From positions 69,124,670-69,188,669 of the forward strand of contig CM056379.1 of NCBI GenBank assembly GCA_029718625.1: DNA of 64,000 nt, in the 5' to 3' direction. Source of the stretch: Synaphobranchus kaupii. Taxonomy: Eukaryota; Chordata; Actinopteri; Anguilliformes; Synaphobranchidae. Below the pieces are notes generated by a model. It was not told the origin of the DNA, did no database searches, and was given only the letters and a program-made list of their open reading frames with translations. Positions 10,674 through 20,344 of this stretch are shown piece after piece (the stretch's first letter is position 1; each line of letters opens with the position of its first letter). The translations under genes and the position numbers were made by a program.

Positions 10674-12000
10674 GGGCTCTATCTTGGCGATCTTGGCACT
10701 TGGTCTAGCGCAAGTCCATTTAGGGCGTGTCCAAGTCCACTTTTGCTATTTTAACAGCGTGTTTTCTGGGCGCTAAGCACGGCGCAACGTGCAAATGGGC
10801 TGAACCTAGTCTCTTCATTAATTATAGGTGTGTCTTGGGCGTGACATGCCATAAACCAATCAAAATGTCATATCCCATTCCCTTTAAAAGCCTGCTTTTC
10901 CACCTTTGCAGATTGCTTGATGGAGAAACAGACATGCTCGTGCGTGTTTAGTGCAATTAAGGAATAGGCTAAATGGAGTATGATCAATATTAGTCGGACT
11001 AACCATTAGCCTATTCCCGACAGGGCTGTTATTTTACAAAATATATGTGGTTAAATTTAGTTAAAAGGACCTGCAACAGCTGAGAATAAGCTATCAATGG
11101 CTTCAGTCTCACCTTAGAAAACGACAAATTAGCAATTTGATTATGCAATGAAAGTGTCAAACATCAATGAGGCTGTTCTCATGGATTTCTCGAAGTTCAA
11201 GCTTCATCTGAAGTTCATTAGGCTACCTGCATAGTAATATTGATTAATAACATCAATACTGTTATTTTGCCTTAATGATGACACTAAATACAATAAACCT
11301 GTCAGGTTGGCAACCCATATGTTCACGCATATTTCTCCTTGTTTTATTATGTCTTGTTTATGGAAATGTGACCAACCTGTTTTACTCGTAGTGTAATGCT
11401 TTAAAACAATCCACTTTCCCAGGACGACTGTGAAACGTGTGACTTACAGCAGGGGAAACAGAGAACATGCAGCGCACATGCAGAGAATGGCATTCAAATT
11501 AATTGTGAATTAATTGTGTAACGTGCTGCAAATTTGTTTTCGTTTCTAATTAGACGCTGAGTTCTCTTTAAAATCGTTTTGTTCAGTTATGGAATAAGAG
11601 GTGAAATCAGCTGGCTTTTAATAAACTGAGACTATGGAAACCTGGTCACTGTAATTTAAAAAATATGAAGGACGAAGAATACTAAGGTTCAAATTCAGTT
11701 AACATGGTGACATTTATCTCCGTTGTTTAACCGTAGGCTATGGAAAAAACGTTATGCACAGCGCAATAAATATTAATATAAATGCAATATTCACTGGACA
11801 AGGTTTTGAACTTTTTTCAGTCAAAACCATTATATTTACAGGCTGTAGGCCTAGAGAGCTGTATTGTAATGACATCTGAAGAGCATGTTCAGAACTCAAA
11901 TGTCCGTCTTTTGCAGTGCACAAGTTTTCCATTGAATGACAATTCATGCATTAGGTGTAAATGACAATTCGCGCATTAGGCTTGATATAGGTGTTGTCAG
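10674..12000 (+). repeat. Left arm of the large inverted repeat
   Basis: Pairs with 13,956-16,400 in inverted orientation. Shared landmarks include CTTGGCGATCTTGGCACTTG (10,682-10,701 against about 16,372-16,391), 'CCTATTCC', 'CTGTCAGGTTGGCAACCCAT' and 'GACAATTCGCGCATTAGGC'. The arms differ by scattered substitutions and small indels, so the element is old. The left arm keeps the empty TTAA site (about 11,270-11,276) at which the right arm carries the Kolobok-like insertion. Confidence 0.8.
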
Positions 12001-12760
12001 CAAATGGAAAGTCATTTTTATGGATTTTTATATAGCTTACACAATAATAATATTTCACATTGTAATCTTGATATTTTTACTTATGCTTGTGCGCGCCCTG
12101 TGTGTAACAGACAGGAGGGTGTATGCGTGTTGTGCACACGCCTATGTAGACGCACTAACATGTAAACAACTACGACATGACTTTGGACCAGGTTAGTGGT
12201 GGTTTTAGCGCAAGCACTTTCTGCTGGCTCAAGATAGCAATACGCCAAAAATAATCCTGGCCACTCCTCATCTTAAGACCAACACACCCAGTTCACTTGC
12301 AACGGGCGCAAGAATACATGGGGCCCTATCTTACACCCGGCGCTAAGCAGTGCTAACCCAAACGCAAGTGTCTTTGCTATCTTACACCCGGCGCATGGTT
12401 CATAATAACACCTTGCGTTCACGTCCTTTAACTACCATGTATTCTTGCGCCCATTACAAGTGAACTGGGCGTGTTGGTCTTAAGATGAGGAGTGGCCAGG
12501 ATTCTTTCTGGCGTATTGCTATCTTGAGCCAGCAGAAAGCGCTTGCGCTAGAACCACCACAAACCTGGTCTGAAGTCATGTCGCAGTTGTTTACATGTTA
12601 TTTTAACGGCGCATATAAGTGCGTCTACATAGGCGTGTGCACAACGCGTGTACCCTCCTGTCTGTTACACACAGGGGCGCGCACAAGCATGACTAAAATA
12701 TCTAGATCACATGTGAAATATTATTTTGTAGGCTATATCAAAAATGCATAATAATAAAAG
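12001..12760. repeat. Inner inverted repeat around a 119-bp terminal unit
   Basis: Sequences 12,020-12,312 and 12,440-12,745 are inverted copies (arms about 300 bp). They flank a unit at 12,321-12,439 that starts GGGCCCTATCTTACACCCGG and ends at ACTACCATG. The same unit occurs inverted at the right end of the composite (16,397-16,411 plus 19,134-19,244). There it contains a piggyBac insertion at the TTAA that is intact here (12,429-12,432). Confidence 0.7.
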
Positions 12761-12870
12761 GTTCCATAGGTCCACATACCTTTCCCTCAGCGAAGGGAAA
12801 CGATGCCACATTACATTGCTCTCAGCCCATTCCATGAACATCCAGGCGATGTGCGATGGTACGGGACAAT

Positions 12871-13950
12871 TGTCATGATTCTAGCCTGTCATGTCACGTT
12901 TTATGTTTAATTTCTGTTTTAGTTAGATTTCTTGTAAATGTCACGTATTATGTTTAGTCTGGTCACGTCACGTTTTATGTTTAATTCTTGTTACGTTTCA
13001 TTTTCATGTCATGTCACGTTTCATGTTTGATTATTGTTACGATTTATTTTCTAGTCTTGTCATGTCACGTTTTATATTTGATTCATGTTACGTTTCCCGT
13101 TCATTGTTACATACACATTTTCGTGTTTTTCCGCAGCCTTGCGTTCATGCTTTCTCTATCTCTCTTGCTGTCACTCACGCTTCCCTAATTGTTTAATTCT
13201 CCCGTGTCTAGTTTACTAATCTACTAACGTTAGGTCAGGATTGGGTAATACTAACTCTCTAACCATGTGTTCATGTTTACCTTACGTTTCTCGTGCATGT
13301 CATTTACTAATTTACTAACGCTAGGTCAGGATAGGTTTATTACTAACGATTACTAATTATCTTGTTACCTTGTCAGCCTTCCACACCTGATTTCCATTCG
13401 CATGCTGCTCTCAAGCTAAGTGTCTGCACCTGTCTACACCTGCATTTAAGCTCAGTGTTCATGTCTTGTCTTTGCAAAATTGTTGCCTCCTGTTTTCAGT
13501 GCACTTTTGAGCGTTATTTCCAAGCCTGCCTTTTTGTTACGATCCACGCCTGTTTTTGACCATTGTTATTGACTTCTGTTTTGTTGACCACTGCCTGCCT
13601 GTACCACGAGTTATTGCCTGCTGTCCTTGTACTTTTGCCCCGCGGAGCGGACTCCGGTCTTGACTCTTGCATCGTCTTCGACCCCGAGCCTGCCTACCGT
13701 CTGCCTGTACTACTGCCCCGCTGACAGCCACTCTGGTTACTGGACTATTCGCATGGTGTACCGATTCTGAGACTGCCTTCTCCTTCGGTACTGTTCTTTG
13801 GTTTTTGGCTGGATTACCCGTGTATGAACTTTGCTTGTTTTTTGACTACGCTCATTGGACATTCCTATAATAAAGCCCTGACAGGACTTTATCATCTATC
13901 ACTGTTTCTGAGTCATGCATTTCGGGTCCTACCCTCACGAACCCGTCTCA
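12871..13950 (+). mobile_element. Solo LTR, family 2
   Basis: A 1,080 bp unit starting TGTCATGATTC and ending GTCTCA, flanked by ACAAT (12,866-12,870 and 13,951-13,955). An AATAAA signal is at about 13,869. The 5-bp duplication and TG..CA ends support an LTR, possibly Ty3/gypsy. Internal genes and a partner LTR are absent. Short repeated stretches 'CATGTCACGTTT.ATGTTTGATT' occur near 12,960-13,100. It lies at the centre of the foldback composite. Confidence 0.85.
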
Positions 13951-14686
13951 ACAATGGCTATCCATTAAAAAGGAGCTGATAACACCTATATCAAGCCTAA
14001 TGCGCGAATTGTCATTTACACCTAATGCGTGAATTGTCATTCAATGGAAAACTCGCGCACTGCAATATACGGACTTTTGAGTTCTGAAAATGCGCTTCAG
14101 ATGTCATTACAATACAGCTCTGTTTATCTAGGAATACAGCCTGTAAGTAAATAGAATGGTTTGTGACTGAAAAAAGTTCAAAACCTTGTCCAGTGAATAT
14201 TGTTTTCCAAGTAGCCTAGGCTACAGCGGATTCGCTGTGCATAAGGTTTTTTTTCGATAGCCTATGGTTAAAACCTTAACCTTAGCTATTCATCCTTCAT
14301 ATTTTTTTTAATTACAGTGACAAGGTTTCCATACCCTCAGCTTATTAAAACCCCACTGATTTCACCTGTTATTCCATAACTGAACAAAAGATTTTAAAGA
14401 GAACTAAGCGGCTAATTAGAAACTAAATTTGCAGCACGTTACAAAATTAATTTACAATTAATTTTAATGCCATTATCTGTATGTGCGCTTTACAGGAGCA
14501 GGTCTGTTTCCCCTGCTGTAAATCGCACTTTTCCACAGTCTTCCTGGGAAAGTGGATCGTTTTAAAGCATTACGCTACCAGTAAAATAGGTTGTTCACAT
14601 TTCCATAAGCAGGAAAACAAGGGAAAATATGCTGAAACTATGGGTTGCCAACCTGACAGATTTATTGTATTTAGTGTCATCATTAA

Positions 14687-15791
14687 AGGATAAGTTCGCT
14701 ATTTTGGACCTTGGACCCTATTTGCGGTCTGTCTTCCATGAACCTGACACATTGAGTCCATATTTTCGCTGATCGGTCCAGTATTGAGCTAGCTACAGAT
14801 TTCCTGTAGGCTCTCACTGGGCTACAATAGAAGTCAACGGGGCAATTAGAAATGTTATGGAAAAACAACGATAAATGTGCTTTTATAGCTCAGTGTGTAT
14901 TCTTACGGTCTCAGTATGCTCTCCTGTGAAATGTAGGCTATCGCAAACGCAAACCGAACGTTGAAACAACAGTTCCATTTGAAACAGAACTATTTCTCCC
15001 GACCGCACTACGTCGCACTGTAAACTTCCGCAGTCTAGCTACGTTGTAGAGAGGCCGCTTGAAAAGCAGTTGATCACAAATCCTGACCTCCCGTTGGAGT
15101 TTACTAGCTAGTAGCCTACAGCAGAACTATTTGTAACGTAGTGTTTGTAATAATTTACATTACCTGCGCAACTTCAGCCTCTCTCTCTTCTCTTGCTCTT
15201 ATCATCCATCTCTTGTAGTTCCGTGTCCGTGTATTCTGGCTCAAATCTGTAGCCAGTAACGTCAAAGTCAAAATCGAATTCTTCGTCTTCGTAATCATTA
15301 TAGTCATCCATCATCCAAGATTTTTTCTGGAAATTGTAGCCAAGTTGCTGCAGGTAAACAAACGCAGACTGCTCACATAGATAGTTTCGTAAACGGCCGG
15401 CACACCTTCCCGCTCCCCCACCCCCCGACACATAGTACTCCGCGGGAGCAGCGAAAACAAGCAACAGAGAAATGCTTACTTCCAAGCCATGCCAAGCACG
15501 TAAAAAATATTCGGATTGAGATACATTTCACAGGAGAGCATACTGAGACCGGTAACAATACACCCTGAGCTTCCTGTCTCATTTATTGTACATGAAAGCA
15601 CATTTATCGTTGTTTTTCCATAACATTTCTAATTGCCCCGTTGACTTCTATTGTAGCCCAGTGAGAGCCTACAGGAAATCTGTAGCTAGCTCAATACTGG
15701 ACCGATCAGCGAAAATATGGACTCAATGTGTCAGGTTCATGGAAGACAGGCCGCAAATAGGGTCCAAGGTCCAAAATAGCGAACTTATCCT
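14687..15791 (-). mobile_element. Kolobok-like element, internally deleted, copy 1
   Basis: A 1,105 bp element with inverted ends starting AGGATAAGTTCGCTATTTTG. The inverted repeat is about 240 bp per side (14,687-14,930 against 15,525-15,791). It is flanked by TTAA (14,683-14,686 and 15,792-15,795). The opposite arm of the host palindrome shows the empty single TTAA near 11,274, which proves the boundaries. TTAA targets are used by Kolobok and piggyBac. The longer relative at 62,690 encodes a THAP domain, as known for Kolobok. Here the THAP exon is gone: the junction near 15,156-15,162 joins sequence that lies about 740 bp apart in the longer copy. Confidence 0.75.
15174..15314 (-). pseudogene. 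Truncated start of the Kolobok-like minus-strand ORF
   Basis: Begins at 'MMDDYNDYEDEEFDFDFD', an acidic leader, and continues 'TGYRFEPEYTDTELQEMDD' before a frameshift and stop at 15,174. The same C-terminal stretch ('TDTELQEMDDK') occurs at the window end (63,950-64,000), where it leads into a Cys-rich P2X7-like domain. That domain is deleted here. Upstream in-frame codons to 15,485 are probably leader rather than protein. Confidence 0.55.
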
Positions 15792-16400
15792 TTAAGGCAA
15801 AATAACGTTATTTATGTTATTAATAAAAATTTGAATGCAGGTAGCCTAATGAACTTCGGATGAAGCTTGAACATGAGTTCATTGCATAATCAAACAAAAT
15901 TTGTTAAACAAGCAGGCTAATTTGGCGTTTTCTAAGGTGACACAGAAGCCATTGGTCGCTTATTCTCAGCTGTTGTAGGTGCTTTTAACAAAATTTAACC
16001 GCATATATTTTGTAAACAGCACTGTCGGGAATTACCGGGAACTCATAATGGTTAGCCCGAATAATATTGATCATAGGCTACTATTGATCCATATAGCCTA
16101 TTCCTTGATAGCACTAAACACACACGAGCATGTCTGTTTCGCCATCATAAGCAATCCACCAAGGTGGAAAAGGAGGCTTTTAAAGGGAATGGGATATGAC
16201 ATTTTGATTGGTTTATTGCATGTCACGCCCAAGACACACCTATAATTAATGAAGAGACTAGGTTAAGCCCTGGGGCACCTTGCTGTGCTTAGCGCCCAAA
16301 AATCACGCCGTTAAAATAGCAAAAGTGGACTTGGACACGCCCAAAATGGATTTTACGCCCCAAGCTTAGACCAAGTGCCAAGATCGCCAAGGTAGGGCCC

Positions 16401-16411
16401 ATGGTAGTTAA
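16401..16411. other. Junction of the terminal unit and the piggyBac target
   Basis: CATGGTAG (16,400-16,407) followed by TTAA (16,408-16,411). The same bases (read inverted) are uninterrupted at 12,429-12,439, so this is the left target-site copy of the piggyBac-like insertion. Confidence 0.8.
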
Positions 16412-17487
16412 CTCTATAGGCTTTGGCCCCCTAGTGGTGGGACGCATGCGGTCCAATTTTTTATAGTGTTCATATTTCTCTTAAATTCTAAATTATAACG
16501 TTAATAAAACACGGAACTTTCGACGCAAAATTGTTAAAAACAGTCACAGCCTGCGAGCACATTCGTTTATATGCTTATCAGCTCTCAGGTTACACTACAG
16601 AGCCATAAAGCAGCAGGGTGCTAATAGCCCAACCCACTTTTTTTATTTGTTTACAGCCTTCACCTCGCCGCAATCACAGGCAATAAAATGCGTATCACAA
16701 AAGCTCTTGGTACCATTTCAACACGCTAAAAAATCAAGATCCGATTCAGGAACAATTGTATATTATTGAAAAGTTGTATAAATAAACATTAGGTGTTTTT
16801 TTCCCGTGCTCACTTCAGTATGCATACAACCGATATACTTCCGGTTTTGTATAAATACATTTTATTTTCTACAAATTCTCTTGATAAACATGTTTAAGCA
16901 ACCAAATACGATACCTGGTTATGCAGTTATAACCCTTTTCTGAAGAATCCTCAACGTTTTTTCGTAACCCATTTATCCATTATCCAGGAAAGTCTCAATT
17001 TCCACAGTGCGTACCCTTCGCTTTTGCGTTTGTACTACGTTACTACCGTTGCGTAAAAGCATTACTAGACTGCTACAGGAATGATCTAACGTAAAACACG
17101 TAGATTATCTTCTACGGGGGTTCCTGCCCTTTCAAACGAAGTAAAATATGTCATATTCAAGTGACTGTGAACGGCGCTGTATCCACGCGTAAAGACAGCC
17201 CATAGGGCAATCGGCTGTGCGCTCCTGACTGTCGTCAGCATCATATGACGCCTGTGGCCATTTTGACTGAGTTTATCCTGTAAGGGATGGGCTGGATTGC
17301 TGTTACAAGTAAGTTTGTAGTCTATCCCGATGTATTTAGCAATGTGTAGCTTTTTTGTGAGCTGAAAAAACGTCACAGACCAGTCTTTCTCTGTACGCAG
17401 ACGCGGGCAGCTGTATTGGTGCAATTGCGCTGGTGATGTCTTTGCTGCTTCAAAGTTTACGATTATTTTATACATTTATACGCGAAC

Positions 17488-17622
17488 GTGGCAATCAACG
17501 GTGGAAAGAAGAGCGCTTATTTCACGGTTGCTCAGGTTTTGGAGGTGAAGAAGTGTCCCAGAGGCGAAGAAGTCTGTGTTCTGGCAGAGGAATGACTCTG
17601 GCATTGACCCGTGCCTGGACAT
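17488..17622 (+). pseudogene. Remnant first exon of a piggyBac-like transposase
   Basis: Codons such as 'KKSAYFTVAQVLEV' followed, after a frame change, by 'NDSGIDPCLDM' end at a consensus donor ..GACAT|GTAAGT (17,623). The arrangement parallels the intact exon of family B (21,270-21,409), which also ends GACAT|GTAAGT. A Phe-x-x-x-x-(V/A)-L start followed by an acidic stretch is usual at piggyBac transposase N-termini. The start codon is not clear. The exon is degraded. Confidence 0.45.
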
Positions 17623-18067
17623 GTAAGTGTTTTTTTAAAATATATAATACAAATTATTATTATTATTATTCTTGTTATTATCATCATCATAATCATCAAC
17701 AGTATGGAGCGCTATTATCTAGAGTATTTTTAGTTTGGTGATAAATGGATTCTCGCAGGAGTTCGCTAGTTTCTATGGTGTCACAGGCTGCTAAGTAGCG
17801 CCTGCTGTTTGTTTGTTTTCTAGCGTTAATTCGCAGTTTCTTTGTGCAGCAAACAACACAGGGCTAGTTGTTGAATTTACGCATGAAACGAGTTCTCATT
17901 ATCAGTACTTTATTTCACGGTTCAGTCAAGACATTACAGTATTATAATAATGTAATTTAGTTCGTGCAAGCTGACAAACGAATTCATAAAACCTAGTTAG
18001 CTACGATTGCTAATTATGTTGGAGCTAATATCAGACGTACTGTGGATGTAAGATTTTTTAATGTATA

Positions 18068-18079
18068 TACGTATATATA

Positions 18080-18143
<64 letters not shown>

Positions 18144-18150
18144 CTATTTA
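18068..18150. repeat. TA/TG compound microsatellite
   Basis: (TA)n, (TG)n, (TA)n run inside the piggyBac-like element. Confidence 0.95.
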
Positions 18151-18286
18151 TATATTTATTTTTTTTATAAAATAAAAAATTTTTTCCACTTAATTGTAAT
18201 ACTTGCCATATGTCTTTTTGAGATAATTTCTGTTCTCATTTTTTAGTGATTCTACTTAGTAATGTACTTGAATCTGTCTTTTTCAG

Positions 18287-18350
18287 GGAGGACAGTGAAG
18301 ACACCCCTCCCCCACCTAACACCTCTGTCGTAGGAGGTGGTAACAGACAG
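18287..18350 (+). pseudogene. Remnant second exon of the piggyBac-like gene
   Basis: Follows a good acceptor (TTTTTCAG, ending 18,286). It reads 'EDSEDTPPPPNTSVVGGGNRQ' with a possible donor (AG|GTTTGC) next. A similar 'PNPNVPVIGGGNR' is in family B near 22,560. No downstream core exons are found. Confidence 0.4.
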
Positions 18351-19244
18351 GTTTGCCAAATAGTGATGTATAATTCATTACTTTTGCTGTAAAAAGTCAA
18401 GTTGAAGGCTTGTTATAGATAAACCTGTTATTCTGCTGGCTTATGGGGCTCTGGTAAATCTAACTTTGAAGTACAGTGCCATTTTAAATGTAAAGCAGAT
18501 TGGTTGGATAACATTAGGGTAAGTAATCCTTTTCGGAGAGGTATTTGGGCACTTTTGGGCACGCTTTGTAAGAGAATACCCTCATACACATAAACACAAA
18601 ACATGTGTAGGTTAATTTTCTTCACATTCTGTATTACAAAAAAATGTTTTAAAAGAAAAATAAAGTTTTCTGATGATTGACATGCCTAGACAGAAAGATG
18701 TTTTATATTTGGCGACGTTTGGAAACGTTTTGGGACACCAGGGCCCCGTTTTGGTAAAAATAACAATGCATAAGGAAAGCCTGTAGATATCTTTACCAAA
18801 TTCTATACCCAAGTGGACAACATATCAGTGCACTAGTGTAAGGAAGTCTGGCTTGCTCCAGTACTTTGAAGTTGAAATATTCAGTGCTAAACTGTAAAAA
18901 CACAAGGCGTTTTGTACTTTTTTTTGTTTTTTTATGTTTATTATGTATAAACTGTATGTGACCATTTTTACATAAATTTATTCTGAGGCAAATTTCTGAA
19001 TGGTACAAGCCTCTTCTTTCATTGAAACTTTCAACCATGGATGTGCAGTGAATAGTTTTTGAGATATTGGCACTTAATTGACACTAGTAAAAACTAGGCG
19101 AAAATTGTATAAAATAGGCCAAAGTAAATAGGGTTAAACGACGTGAACGCAAGGCGTTATAATGAACCATGCGCCGGGTATAAGATAGCAAAGACACTTG
19201 CGTTTGGGTTAGCGCCGCTTAGCGCCGGGTGTAAGATAGGGCCC

Positions 19245-20344
19245 CCTGTCTTCTTAAAAATTTGGAGACCCCTAACCCTCCAATGTTATGATGCAAAAAT
19301 ATGATACAAATGTATAGCCCAAATAATTAAAATTGCTAGCTGAGATTATTCATATACGGTATATTGGAGATAATATAAGGCAATTATTAGAAGTTATTGA
19401 AAATTATGAAAATGGAGATAAACCTGGATTTTGAAAAAGCATTTCACAAGGTACGTTTGGATTTTATTTATAAATGCCTCAACTTTTTTAACTTTGGACA
19501 ATCATGTATAAAATGGGTAAAAGTTATGTATAGTAACCCCAAATGTAAAATAATTAATGGTTACTTTTCTAAGTTTATAAAACAATCAAGAGGATTACAA
19601 GGATGCCCACTCTCCCCTTACTTATTTATTATTGCTATAGAAATGCTAGCCATTAGGATCAGGGCTAATTAGAATATAAAAGGCTTAGATGTCCGGGGAT
19701 TAAATACTAAAGTATCCATGTATCCAGATGATTCCAATTTTTAATTATCTCCACAAACTGGATCACTTCAATCTCATATACAAGATTTGAATACATTTTC
19801 TAAAATATCAGGATTACAACCAAATTATGAGTGTACCATACTACGAATAGGGTCCTTGAAAAATACAACTTTTACACTACCCTGTAGTTTACCGATAAAA
19901 TGGGCAGATGGGGAGGTAGATATACTCGGAAATTATATTCCTAAAGATACAAATAAACTTTCCAATGTAAATAAAAATTTAAAAAAAGAAAATAGGATTC
20001 TTCAACCTTGGAAAGGCAAAAATTTGTCCATCTATGGAAAAATTACTCTGATCAATTCCCTGGTAGCATCTCAACTCACATATTTATTAATGCTTTTACC
20101 AAATCCAGAAAAGGCTTTTTTAAATGATATGAACAAAAAATATTGACATTTATTTGGGATGGTAAACCAGATAAAATCAAACGGCCATATTTATATAATC
20201 CATACAAATTAGGAGGAGTTAAATTGTTAAACATTAATGCGTTAAATTTATCACTCAAGGCATCATTCATACAGAAATTATTGTATTTTCAAACCCACAA
20301 TGGTTTTCAAGTAGATTACTAAGAGACTCTCACCCCTTATTTAA
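19245..20344 (+). pseudogene. L1 reverse transcriptase, middle segment
   Basis: Resumes the L1 ORF2 at 'FLKNWRPLT' and continues with 'RYIGDNIRQLLEVIENYEN', 'DFEKAFHKVRLDFIYK', 'GLQGCPLSPYLFIIAIE' and then 'YPDDSNF', where YADD is expected, so the active-site motif is altered to YPDD. This is followed by the thumb region ('SKISGLQPNY'). Several frame changes and a stop just after the YPDD block are present. It ends at the TTAA (20,341-20,344) occupied by the piggyBac-like element. Confidence 0.85.

Larger units (their letters stand above)
13956..16400 (-). repeat. Right arm of the large inverted repeat
   Basis: Inverted partner of 10,674-12,000. It is longer because the Kolobok-like element 14,687-15,791 sits inside it. 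The outer end reads ..AAGGTAGGGCCC (to 16,400), matching the left end GGGCTCTATCTTGG with a few changes. Confidence 0.8.
16412..19133 (+). mobile_element. piggyBac-like element, family A
   Basis: A 2,722 bp element between TTAA copies at 16,408-16,411 and 19,134-19,137. Inverted ends are CTCTATAGGCTTTGGCC and (reversed) CCCTATTTACTTTGGCC. It resembles the family B elements at 20,345 and 40,761. Both share a distal stretch with 'TTTTTGAGAT' and 'CACTAGTAAAAAC', an exon-like region ending GACAT|GTAAGT, and a 'GGAGGTGG.AACAGA' segment. No DDD transposase core is visible, so this is a non-autonomous derivative. Confidence 0.8.
10674..19244. mobile_element. Harbinger-like foldback composite with nested insertions
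   Basis: Outer ends are GGGCTCTATCTTGG at 10,674 and ..GATAGGGCCC ending at 19,244, flanked by the 3-bp repeat CCT (10,671-10,673 and 19,245-19,247), the duplication size expected for PIF/Harbinger. The left arm (10,674 to about 12,000) is repeated inverted at about 13,956-16,400, giving a palindrome with arms over 1.3 kb. The right arm is split by a Kolobok-like element. A 120-bp terminal unit (16,397-16,411 plus 19,134-19,244) lies outside the inner end and is itself split by a piggyBac-like element. No transposase is visible, so mobilisation in trans is inferred. Confidence 0.75.

Noticed and set aside
18061..18246. Plus-strand ORF rich in Tyr/Ile/Cys/Val
   Set aside because: It translates a TA/TG microsatellite.
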